Positions 1 to 7,625 of a DNA stretch of 9,625 nt are shown here, piece by piece. The DNA lies in assembly GCA_947573015.1 (NCBI GenBank), contig CANPDS010000073.1, positions 1-9,625 of the forward strand, written 5' to 3'. This DNA comes from an uncultured Muribaculum sp. Its GTDB lineage: Bacteria; Bacteroidota; Bacteroidia; Bacteroidales; Muribaculaceae. Under the pieces are notes generated by a model. The model did no database searches. It was not told the origin of the DNA and saw only the letters and a list, made by a program, of their open reading frames with translations. The number at the start of each line of letters is the position of its first letter. Position 1 is the first letter of the stretch. The position numbers were made by a program, and so were the translations under genes.

Positions 1-3000
1 GCAAAGTCATTATTTCTTTGTCTGCTTATGACTGTGATGGGCATATTGTCTGTCGCCGCGCAGAACAGGACGGTGTCCGGCACTGTAACTGACTCGACGG
101 ATGAGCCTCTGGCAGGTGTCACCGTTATGGTAAAGGGCACCACCAATGGAGGCATGACCGACATCGACGGAAATTTCTCGCTTCAGGTGCCATCATCAGA
201 GGTGGAACTCACCTTCTCTTACGTTGGATTTACCCCGGTAGCCATAAAAGTGGCTCCAGGACAGAACCATGTGAATGTAGTGATGAAAGAGGATGCCGTG
301 ATGCTTGAGGAAACCGTTGTGATCGGCTACGGCACACAGAAGAAGGTCAATGTGACCGGCGCTGTTGCCAGCATCGGCAGCAAGCAGCTCGAGAACCGTG
401 TGTCACACTCCCTCAACAGCATGCTTCAGGGTGCTGTCGCCGGTCTTAACGTCACCAGTTCATCGTCAGTTCCCGGCGAATCTGCTTCGATCAACGTGCG
501 TGGTACTACCTCGATCAACGCTACCAATCCGCTCGTGCTCATCGACGGTGCCGAGGGCGATCTCTCGCGTGTCAATCCCAACGACGTAGAGTCGATCTCT
601 GTGATCAAGGACGCCTCTGCCGCAGCCGTCTATGGTGCGCGTGGTGCTTTCGGTGTGATTCTGGTCACTACCAAGAGCGGCAGCGAGAATGAAGGTAAGG
701 CCACGGTCCGCTATAGCGGACGTGTAGGTTGGGAAGAACCCACAACCTCCACGGATTATCAGAACAAAGGCTACTGGTCGGTATATACAGTCAACCTGTT
801 CCAGAATGCCACACGTGGTACCAATTATATCAACTATACCGACTACGACATGCAGCAGCTCCTCGCCCGCGTCAACGACAAGACCGAGCACCCCGACCGC
901 CCATGGGTAGTGGAGGAGATGCGTAACGGTCGCCGCCAGTGGGTATACTACGGCAACTACGACTGGTATGACATGATGTTCTCAAAGCGCCATCCGTCGA
1001 CCCAGCACAATGTGTCGGTCAGCGGGCGTGTGAAGGATGTTAAATATTACCTCTCCGGAGGCCTCGACTGGCAGAAGGGTATCCTTAAGACCAACCCCGA
1101 CATCTTCCGCAAATACAATCTACGCTCGAAGGTCGACTTCCCTATCAATAAATACGCTACAATCTCCAACAACACCTCCTACTACTCGTCGCAGTATGAG
1201 TATCAGGGCGACGGTTCGGTGGAGAATACCATGATCTATCTGTCGCGCCATGCTCTGGCTTGCTTCCCACAGAAGAATCCTGATGGCTCATGGCTCTATT
1301 CAACCCCATACCTGGGTACGTACAATGTTGCTAATGGTCGTCACATAATTGTGGGCGAAGGTTCCCACCGCAATGTCAACCGCACCACCGACTTCTCGAA
1401 CACGACCCGTCTGGTCATCACCCCGATCAAGCAACTCTCCATCACGGGCGACTTTACATTCCGTTTCTACCAGTACCGCAATACGAGCCGTTCGCAGAAC
1501 ATGTTGTACCGGATATATCCCGATGCCGATCTCGTGCCTAATGCCAAGGGAGCCGGTGAGAACCGTCTTGATGAAAAAGTACAGACGCGCAACTATATGT
1601 CGTATAATATCTACGCGACCTATACCGACACATTCGCCGATGATCACAACGTATCGGTTACTGCCGGATACAACAACGAATCGTGGAAAAGCAAGAATGT
1701 GAGTGTAGCAGGGGGCAATCTGTCTTCTTCCACTCTCGACGACTTGAATCTCGCCACTACCGCCGCATCCGACAATAATTATGGAGGCGGTCAGAACGAG
1801 TATATCCTTTCCGGTATCTTTGGTCGTGTCAACTACGACTACAAAGGCCGTTACCTCTTTGAGGCCAGTGGCCGTTATGATGGTTCCTCCCGCTTCGGAC
1901 GCAGCAGGCGATGGGGTTTCTTCCCGTCGGCTTCTGTGGGATGGCGTATCTCAGAAGAATCATTCTTCGCCGGTGCGCGTGATGTAGTCGACAACCTCAA
2001 GCTCCGTTTCTCCTACGGTAGCCTCGGTAACCAGAACGTGTCGTCATACTACACATTCCTCCGGTTGGTATCAATCAAGGATTTCGCCAGCTTCACTTTC
2101 GGCGACGGCACAATCGGCAAGTACTCTCAGCTGTCGGCTCCTATTGCTGATGACCTTACCTGGGAGAAAGCTAATCAGTACAACCTCGGTATCGACTACT
2201 CGATGCTCAATGGCCGACTCAACTTCACCGGCGATGTATATATCCGCGACACCAAGGATATGCTCACCGAGGGTATCGCCCTCCCGTCGGTATATGGTGC
2301 TGACGTTCCCGACATGAATACCGCCGATCTCCGCACAAAGGGCTACGAGCTCGCAATCAGCTGGCGCGACAATCTTCAGCTCTTCGGTCGTCCGTTCAGC
2401 TACAGCGTCGGATTCAATCTCAGCGATTACCGCAGCGAGATCACCAAATACGACAATCCTACCAAATCATTTGCAAAGGACTATTATGTAGGCATGCGTA
2501 TCGGCGAGATCTGGGGCTACCGCACCGATGGCCTGTTCAAGACCGACGAGGAAGCTAAGGCATGGGGCGATTCTCACACCTTCTCTTCGCGCCTGCTCGG
2601 CAACCTTACCGGTGGATGGAAGGCCGGCGACCTTAAGATCCTCGACCTCGATGGCGACGGGTTTATCGGTGAGACCGGAAACGAGACCGCCGACAATCCA
2701 GGCGACAAAACCATCATAGGCAACTCACTGCCGAGCCTCCAGTATGGTATCACGGGCAGCATCCAGTACTTCGGTTTTGATGTGTCGGTGTTCTTCCAGG
2801 GTACGGGCAATCACTATTGGTATCCTGAAAACCAGTCGATGCCATTCTGGGGTGCGTATGGATATCCCTACAACTCGTTTATCCCGACGGATTTCCTCTC
2901 GAATGTATGGTCGGAGGATAATCCCGATGCATACTTTATCCGTCCGCGTTCAAACATGTCGACCGGCGGCTACCTCCGCGATGCCAACGACCGTTATCTC

Positions 3001-3264
3001 CAGAATGCACGCTATCTTCGTCTGAAGAACCTTACAGTGGGCTATACCATCCCTGCCAAGATCACCAAGAAAGCCGGTATCGATCAGGTCCGCTTCTACT
3101 TCTCCGGTGAGAACCTTACTTATTGGTCGCCGATGAAGAAGCATACCAAATATATTGATCCGGAGGCTGCCATTCGTCGTGGCAATAAAACTGATGCCGA
3201 TGCCAACAACGCATACTATCCCTGGCAGAAGACATTTATGTTCGGACTGGATATCACATTCTAA
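1..3264 (+). CDS. SusC/RagA-family TonB-dependent outer-membrane transporter (5' end outside window)
   Basis: This is the large outer-membrane barrel that imports oligosaccharides or other ligands using TonB energy, working with the SusD-like lipoprotein encoded next. The frame is open from base 1, and the hydrophobic stretch before and through the ATG at 28, ending near SVAAQ, is a signal peptide. The true start therefore lies upstream, and the ATG at 28 would remove the n-region. Domains in order: a carboxypeptidase-regulatory-like beta domain (about 73-288, SGTVTD...GNFSL...FSYVGF), a TonB-box-like segment (313-339, TVVIGYGTQ), a plug domain with the SusC signature KDASAAAVYGARGAFGV (from 607), then the barrel, ending in the aromatic-terminated strand FMFGLDITF. 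A DLDGDG loop (2644-2661) typical of this family is present. About 1,087 residues are visible, normal for SusC. The substrate is not predictable. The family call is near certain. Confidence 0.97.
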   Translation, partial: AKSLFLCLLMTVMGILSVAAQNRTVSGTVTDSTDEPLAGVTVMVKGTTNGGMTDIDGNFSLQVPSSEVELTFSYVGFTPVAIKVAPGQNHVNVVMKEDAVMLEETVVIGYGTQKKVNVTGAVASIGSKQLENRVSHSLNSMLQGAVAGLNVTSSSSVPGESASINVRGTTSINATNPLVLIDGAEGDLSRVNPNDVESISVIKDASAAAVYGARGAFGVILVTTKSGSENEGKATVRYSGRVGWEEPTTSTDYQNKGYWSVYTVNLFQNATRGTNYINYTDYDMQQLLARVNDKTEHPDRPWVVEEMRNGRRQWVYYGNYDWYDMMFSKRHPSTQHNVSVSGRVKDVKYYLSGGLDWQKGILKTNPDIFRKYNLRSKVDFPINKYATISNNTSYYSSQYEYQGDGSVENTMIYLSRHALACFPQKNPDGSWLYSTPYLGTYNVANGRHIIVGEGSHRNVNRTTDFSNTTRLVITPIKQLSITGDFTFRFYQYRNTSRSQNMLYRIYPDADLVPNAKGAGENRLDEKVQTRNYMSYNIYATYTDTFADDHNVSVTAGYNNESWKSKNVSVAGGNLSSSTLDDLNLATTAASDNNYGGGQNEYILSGIFGRVNYDYKGRYLFEASGRYDGSSRFGRSRRWGFFPSASVGWRISEESFFAGARDVVDNLKLRFSYGSLGNQNVSSYYTFLRLVSIKDFASFTFGDGTIGKYSQLSAPIADDLTWEKANQYNLGIDYSMLNGRLNFTGDVYIRDTKDMLTEGIALPSVYGADVPDMNTADLRTKGYELAISWRDNLQLFGRPFSYSVGFNLSDYRSEITKYDNPTKSFAKDYYVGMRIGEIWGYRTDGLFKTDEEAKAWGDSHTFSSRLLGNLTGGWKAGDLKILDLDGDGFIGETGNETADNPGDKTIIGNSLPSLQYGITGSIQYFGFDVSVFFQGTGNHYWYPENQSMPFWGAYGYPYNSFIPTDFLSNVWSEDNPDAYFIRPRSNMSTGGYLRDANDRYLQNARYLRLKNLTVGYTIPAKITKKAGIDQVRFYFSGENLTYWSPMKKHTKYIDPEAAIRRGNKTDADANNAYYPWQKTFMFGLDITF

Positions 3265-3285
3265 TCACATAATACCTTGAATAAT

Positions 3286-5073
3286 ATGAAAAAATATATA
3301 ATTCCCATTGTGATGCTGATGGCGGCGGGATCGTTCACTTCCTGCGATGATCAGCTCGACATCGAACCGAGGGACCGCATTACCGATAAGGACTATTTCA
3401 AGACAGAGGATGACCTGATGTTGTTCTCTAATCCGTTCTACAACAATATTCTCCCTAAGAAGGGGTACGACAGCCAGAACGATCTTATGGTGTCGCAGGA
3501 TCTTTCCAATGAGCTGCGTGGTGGCAACTTCCGACCTATTCCAAAGACATCAGGCGGTGGTGGCTGGAGCTGGACCGATCTACGCCGTATCAACACTCTG
3601 CTTGAGAATATTCACAACTGTTCCGATGAGGCTGCTGTGGTGAAATATACCGCGATAAGCCGTTTCTTCCGCGCTTACTTCTACTACGACAAGGTGGTGC
3701 GCTTCGGCGATGTGCCCTGGTATGAGCAGCAGATCGGTTCGGCCGACACAGATCTGCTCTACAAGGCGCGCGACTCACGCGAGTTTGTCATGACCAAGAT
3801 GCTTGAGGATATAGACTATGCCATAAATAATCTGCCTGACCATAAGGCGCAGACAAACGTGCCTTACCGCGCCACCAAGTGGGCGGCACTTGCGCTGAAA
3901 GCAAGGTTCTGCCTCTTTGAAGGCACTTACCGCAAGTATCATGGAATCAATCTTGATGGGCATGATGCAAACTTCTATCTCTCTGAGGCTGCCTCTGCCG
4001 CCAAGGAGCTTATTCAGGATGGCCCGTACAAAATCTGGAAATCAGGTAAGCCCGAATCGGACTACCGCGACCTGTTTATCGCTTCCGATGCAAATTCCGA
4101 CGAGTATATACTGGCTATCCGTTATGACAAGGTCACATCGACATGCCATGATGCATATGGCTTCTCATTCACTCCATCGCGCGGTATGCCCGGCTATACC
4201 CGCAAGTTTGTCAATATGTATCTGATGAAGGATGGTTCACGCTTTACCGACAAGCCGGGATGGCAGGAGATGACCTATGCCGAGGAGATTGTGGACCGCG
4301 ACCCGCGTCTCACCCAGTCGATACGTACTCCGGGCTTCACCCTCAACAAGAAAGTACATAACCCCAATCCTTCGGAGTCGGTGACAGGCTACAATCCCAT
4401 CAAGTTTGTGCCTGACGGCATTACCCGTAACGACGACTGCATCAACGATCTCCCGGTGTTCCGTATCGCCGAGGTGATGCTCATCTATGCCGAGGCACGT
4501 GCCGAGCTTGGCGAACTGACTCAGGAAGATCTGAATATCACAGTCAACAAGATCCGTGAACGCGTGGGAATGCCTAATCTCGATATGGCTACCGCTAACG
4601 CCAATCCCGATTATTATCTTGCATCTGCCGAATATGGCTATCCCAATGTGACAGGCGCCAACAAGGGAGTGATACTTGAGATACGCCGTGAGCGTGCCAT
4701 TGAGCTTAGTCAGGAAGGTGGCCGTTGGGAGGATATCCGCCGCTGGAAAGCCGGAAAGTGCTATGATCAGGCGATTACCGGTATGTATTTCCCCGGTGCC
4801 GGAAATTACGATCTCGATGGTGACGGCAAGCCGGAAATCGTGCTCTATACCGCTGATCAGGCCAAACCCGATGTGGCCGACGCACAGGTGTATCAGATCG
4901 GTTCAGAGATAAAGCTCACTGATGGCACCAAAGGTTATATAAATTATCATGGTAATGTGGAGCGTGGTCCATTCAACGAGGATCGCGACTATCTCTATCC
5001 GATACCTTCCTATGATATTGACCTCTGCAAAGCTGCCGGACATCCTATCGCACAGAATCCCGGCTGGAAGTAA
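3286..5073 (+). CDS. SusD/RagB-family outer-membrane substrate-binding lipoprotein
   Basis: This protein is the surface lid that captures substrate and closes over the SusC barrel. I chose the ATG at 3286 (595 aa) over an in-frame TTG at 3277, because it directly begins a lipoprotein signal MKKYIIP...SFTSC with the lipid-bearing Cys at residue 20. The following Asp-Asp suits export to the cell surface in Bacteroidota. Family hallmarks are RFFRAYFYYDKVVRFGDVPW (126-145), the TPR-like helix FRIAEVMLIYAEARAELG (from 392), EIRRERAIEL...EGGRWEDIRRW (465-487), and the C-terminal YPIPSYDIDL followed by QNPGWK. A DLDGDG segment (509-514) could bind calcium, but that is inference. The gene lies 21 nt after susC and 22 nt before the next gene, so the three are surely co-transcribed. 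The ligand is unknown. Confidence 0.97.
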   Translation: MKKYIIPIVMLMAAGSFTSCDDQLDIEPRDRITDKDYFKTEDDLMLFSNPFYNNILPKKGYDSQNDLMVSQDLSNELRGGNFRPIPKTSGGGGWSWTDLRRINTLLENIHNCSDEAAVVKYTAISRFFRAYFYYDKVVRFGDVPWYEQQIGSADTDLLYKARDSREFVMTKMLEDIDYAINNLPDHKAQTNVPYRATKWAALALKARFCLFEGTYRKYHGINLDGHDANFYLSEAASAAKELIQDGPYKIWKSGKPESDYRDLFIASDANSDEYILAIRYDKVTSTCHDAYGFSFTPSRGMPGYTRKFVNMYLMKDGSRFTDKPGWQEMTYAEEIVDRDPRLTQSIRTPGFTLNKKVHNPNPSESVTGYNPIKFVPDGITRNDDCINDLPVFRIAEVMLIYAEARAELGELTQEDLNITVNKIRERVGMPNLDMATANANPDYYLASAEYGYPNVTGANKGVILEIRRERAIELSQEGGRWEDIRRWKAGKCYDQAITGMYFPGAGNYDLDGDGKPEIVLYTADQAKPDVADAQVYQIGSEIKLTDGTKGYINYHGNVERGPFNEDRDYLYPIPSYDIDLCKAAGHPIAQNPGWK

Positions 5074-5095
5074 CACATTATAAATATAAGGAAAG

Positions 5096-6598
5096 ATGAA
5101 AATCAAAGATTATATACTTACCGCCCTCGTCCTGCTTACATCATGCTTTTTCGTGGCATGTGACGACGATGACGATAATACTCAGGCCAAGGCTGTGCTT
5201 GCCAGTGCCAAGAGCCTTACTTTTGATGGGCTGAATGCAGAGCCACAGATGATCACGGTATACTCCGACGCGCAGTGGACCGTAGAGGCTCCGGAATGGA
5301 TTGTCATATCTCCGGCCACCGGTTCCGGTACGACCGAAGTGACTGTCACAGTGGTTGACAATCTGCGTGAAGGCGCTCTTGACAATCCCCGTAAGGCAGA
5401 GCTTGTGTTCAAAGGCGCATCGCTGGCAAGCCGTTCTTCGGTCCTTGTGCAGCAGCTGGGCGACAACTACCGCGATGGCACATCGTATGCCCTCGACAAG
5501 GCGTATGATGTGGCTGACGGGACTTATATGATTATTCCGGATGCAACGGTCGTATCGAAGACCGCTGAAGGATATATGCTCACGGATGATGCCGTGTCGA
5601 TGTATGTGTACATGCAGAATGCCGGTACATTCAATCCCGGTGACAAGCTGTCAATAAAGGCTCAGAAGTTTAATGACACTCAGAAGATGGGCTATATTTT
5701 AGGTGAGGAGGTAGCCGTGGTGTCAACCGGGCATGCCATCAACCGCCCGGAGGCTGCTGATATTACTGCCACGATCGACGAATATACATCTGACAAACGT
5801 GACTATGTGGCTGTGGAAGGTGTCCTTTCAGGCCGTACCCTCACGGTGGAAGGAGCTAAATACTCTATCAATGTCGTTGATGTGCCCGGATCGATTGATA
5901 TCGCTTCGCTTGATGGGCATAATGCACGTCTTACCGGATACTTTGCGGGTGTTGCGGCTCCTTTCGTGCGTCTGTATCTTGAATCTGTAGAGGATCAGGG
6001 AATGGCCCGCCGTACTTTCTGGAAGGAGGACTTCGAATGGCTCGAACCGTTCGCTGTGGCAAATAGTGCCGGATGTACAGTGGAGACTGACGATATCAAT
6101 GCTACAGCTCCGCAGATAAAGACTCCGGTAGTCAACGGCGTTACAGCTCTTGCTTATGCCGAGAGTCTGGGATATGTATTCCATCGCGTAACCACAAAGA
6201 CCGAGGGTGAATGTATCTACATTCAGCGTAATTATCTGAAGATGGGTAAGACGTCTTATCAGGCCGGTTTCACAATTCCTGCGATAGATAATATTCCGGC
6301 CGATGTGGAAGGTCTGACGCTTGAGTTTGACTGGTGTCCGATGCGTCAGAATTCCGGTAAGATCGATCCGGTCAATCTGGTTGTGATTGTCCAGAACGGC
6401 AGTGAGGAAATCCCATTCTCTGTGCCTACCCATAATTGGGAGAATGGCCATAAACTCGAATGGATCAAGGCTACCATAGATCTCAGCGGTGTGAAGGTTG
6501 ATAAGGATACCAAGATCACATTCAAGCAGACAGAATGGCCGGCCGCTACCGCTAACCGCTGGTTTATCGACAACATCAGCATATATAGTGCACTGTAA
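5096..6598 (+). CDS. BACON-domain surface lipoprotein in the SusE/SGBP position
   Basis: A 500-aa lipoprotein, probably an accessory surface ligand-binding protein for the SusCD pair. The signal ends in FFVAC with Cys22 followed by five Asp residues, a strong surface-export signal in Bacteroidota. Residues about 33-121 look like a BACON domain: a SLTFDG strand, AQWTVEAPEWI with Trp61 and Trp68, then ISPATGSGTTEVTVTV and a final strand SSVLVQQLG. Residues about 125-300 resemble an OB-like domain (DGTYMI...GYMLTDD...MYVYM...PGDKLSI), perhaps of the DUF5689 kind. Residues about 304-500 form a beta-rich domain opening with FWKEDFEWLEPF and ending RWFIDNISIYSAL, like jelly-roll binding modules. 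No catalytic motif is recognised. AAGGAAAG lies directly before the ATG, but too close for a classical ribosome site. BACON assignment is moderately sure; the other two domains are inferred from pattern only. Confidence 0.88.
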   Translation: MKIKDYILTALVLLTSCFFVACDDDDDNTQAKAVLASAKSLTFDGLNAEPQMITVYSDAQWTVEAPEWIVISPATGSGTTEVTVTVVDNLREGALDNPRKAELVFKGASLASRSSVLVQQLGDNYRDGTSYALDKAYDVADGTYMIIPDATVVSKTAEGYMLTDDAVSMYVYMQNAGTFNPGDKLSIKAQKFNDTQKMGYILGEEVAVVSTGHAINRPEAADITATIDEYTSDKRDYVAVEGVLSGRTLTVEGAKYSINVVDVPGSIDIASLDGHNARLTGYFAGVAAPFVRLYLESVEDQGMARRTFWKEDFEWLEPFAVANSAGCTVETDDINATAPQIKTPVVNGVTALAYAESLGYVFHRVTTKTEGECIYIQRNYLKMGKTSYQAGFTIPAIDNIPADVEGLTLEFDWCPMRQNSGKIDPVNLVVIVQNGSEEIPFSVPTHNWENGHKLEWIKATIDLSGVKVDKDTKITFKQTEWPAATANRWFIDNISIYSAL

Positions 6599-6621
6599 TA
6601 CCATTGATTTCAATAAGAAAA

Positions 6622-6651
6622 GGGGAGGCCCGCTCATTGGCGGGCCTCCCC
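6622..6651. terminator. Bidirectional intrinsic terminator between convergent operons
   Basis: A perfect 12-bp stem GGGGAGGCCCGC / GCGGGCCTCCCC (6622-6633 with 6640-6651) encloses the six-base loop TCATTG. It lies 23 nt after the third + strand gene. Outside a 2x2 mismatch, AAGAA (6615-6619) can pair with TTCTT (6654-6658). Read on the - strand, the stem is followed by TTTTCTTATT, a good U-tract. On the + strand the tail GGTTCTTTC is weaker. It therefore probably ends the - strand housekeeping operon strongly and the + strand Sus operon as well. Confidence 0.9.
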
Positions 6652-6726
6652 GGTTCTTTCGTAGTACCCGGAGATCTCTGATGGCGCTACATCTTCGGGG
6701 GCATCATGGCTCGGAATGCCGGAGGG

Positions 6727-7119
6727 TTATTCCTCGCGCAGATGCTCGTGGCGGTGGCGGTCGCGTGCCGTCTTTTTTGCAATATTGGCAGTAAATGCCT
6801 CGGTGAGGTCCACTCCGGTCTGATTGGCTATTGCGGCAATCACCCATAGCACGTCGGCCAGTTCATCGGCCAGCGCATCGGCATTTTCTCCTGCTTTGAA
6901 TGATTGGTCGCCATACCGGCGCGCCATAATCCTGGCTACCTCACCTACTTCTTCGGTGAGCACGGCCATGTTGGTGAGAGGCGAAAAGTAGCGTACGCCT
7001 ATTCCGGTGATCCAGCGGTCAACCTCCTGCTGAAGGTGGCGCAGCGTCACATCCGTTGGTGCGCTCTGTCCGGGGTCTGGACCGGCACATTTTGCCGTGG
7101 TATTGTCATCCTGTGTCAT
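6727..7119 (-). CDS. MazG-like nucleotide pyrophosphohydrolase
   Basis: A 130-aa protein of the all-alpha NTP pyrophosphohydrolase (MazG-like) superfamily. Members hydrolyse nucleoside triphosphates to monophosphate and pyrophosphate, often to clean the nucleotide pool; the exact substrate is unknown here. The two metal-binding helices are visible: EEVGEVAR with the EExxE pattern at Glu56, Glu57 and Glu60, and DELADVLW with ExxD at Glu86 and Asp89. The domain spans about 26-120, a single-domain length unlike the two-domain MazG of E. coli. Residues 1-25 form a polar, probably disordered N-terminal extension. The ATG is fixed by context: it overlaps the dtd stop as ATGA, implying translational coupling. 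It is the last gene of its operon, with the terminator about 75 nt downstream. Confidence 0.9.
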   Translation of the reverse strand: MTQDDNTTAKCAGPDPGQSAPTDVTLRHLQQEVDRWITGIGVRYFSPLTNMAVLTEEVGEVARIMARRYGDQSFKAGENADALADELADVLWVIAAIANQTGVDLTEAFTANIAKKTARDRHRHEHLREE

Positions 7120-7568
7120 TCTTTTAACTTTGAGTCGATTATTATGGTTACGGGCCCGTCGTTGACCAAGTCGACCTGCATGTCGGCTCCGAATACACCT
7201 CGCATGGTGGGGCGTCCGAGCAGGCGCGTTGTCTCCTCGCAGTAGAGCTCATACATTGGCACTGCAAGCTCATGGCCTGCGGCGCGTATGTAGCTCGGAC
7301 GGTTGCCTTTGCGCGTTGATGCCATGAGGGTGAACTGGCTTACGGCAAGTATCTCTCCACCGGCATCGGCCACTGATCGGTTCATCACCCCTTCGGTATC
7401 ATTGAATATGCGCAGTCCGACAGTTTTTGCAGCCAGCCATCGTGCGTCGTCCGGAGTATCATCTTTTTCGACTCCGACGAGTACCATCATCCCATTTCCG
7501 ATAGATGAATGCAGCTCACCGCCGATACTTACTGATGCGTGTGTGACACGCTGTATTACTATCCTCAT
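7116..7568 (-). CDS. dtd: D-aminoacyl-tRNA deacylase
   Basis: This cytosolic enzyme removes D-amino acids (and mischarged glycine) from tRNA, protecting translation. At 150 aa it has the usual length. The start MRIVIQRVTHASVSI is typical of the family. The active-site motif SQFTL is at 77-81 with the key Thr80, and the second signature NDGPVT at 136-141 carries the Gly-Pro pair that screens chirality. KGNRPSY (87-93) is also a family feature. All expected motifs are intact. The start codon ATG at 7568 lies 57 nt after the ribF stop, across a short-period tandem repeat, and is in the same frame as ribF. The stop overlaps the next gene's ATG by four bases. Confidence 0.97.
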   Translation of the reverse strand: MRIVIQRVTHASVSIGGELHSSIGNGMMVLVGVEKDDTPDDARWLAAKTVGLRIFNDTEGVMNRSVADAGGEILAVSQFTLMASTRKGNRPSYIRAAGHELAVPMYELYCEETTRLLGRPTMRGVFGADMQVDLVNDGPVTIIIDSKLKE

Positions 7569-7580
7569 AAGTAGTTTTTT

Positions 7581-7625
7581 CGGAGAAGTCGGAGATCTCG
7601 GAGCACTCCGGGATCTCGGTATCTA
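7581..7625. repeat. 9-bp-period degenerate tandem repeat in the ribF-dtd gap
   Basis: Five consecutive nine-base units read on the + strand: CGGAGAAGT, CGGAGATCT, CGGAGCACT, CCGGGATCT, CGGTATCTA. The first three share CGGAGNNNT and the last two are degenerate. The array runs from 13 bases before the dtd start to the base adjoining the ribF stop, so it makes up most of the intergenic spacer. Units are partly self-complementary (CGGAG-CA-CTCCG at 7599-7610; GAGATCTC at 7592-7599), so the RNA or DNA could fold. CGGAGATCT occurs again at 6669-6677, downstream of the operon's last gene. The function is unknown. Confidence 0.75.

Noticed and set aside
466..891. A 141-codon open frame on the - strand within susC
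   Set aside because: It is antisense to the conserved plug domain, whose + strand protein motifs are unmistakable, and its translation has no family signature.
2644..2661. DLDGDG loop in SusC as a dockerin or EF-hand domain
   Set aside because: A single such loop is a common family feature of SusC proteins and is not a paired dockerin repeat.
3277..3285. TTG at 3277 as the susD start
   Set aside because: The ATG at 3286 directly starts a canonical lipoprotein signal peptide, and the three extra residues add nothing.
5828..6637. A 269-codon open frame on the - strand, antisense to the BACON-domain lipoprotein gene
   Set aside because: It begins inside the terminator stem, is fully covered by a well-supported gene, and its translation shows no recognisable domain or normal composition. 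It is a shadow frame.
6661..6690. Imperfect inverted repeat GTAGTACC / GGCGCTAC with GAGATCTC between its arms
   Set aside because: The stem has a wobble pair and a mismatch, and the strong hairpin next to it already explains termination. It is kept only as a possible degenerate copy of the 9-bp repeat unit.
7125..7132. TAACTTTG on the + strand, matching the -7 promoter element
   Set aside because: No TTTG lies 19-21 nt upstream and no + strand gene follows, so it is most likely chance.
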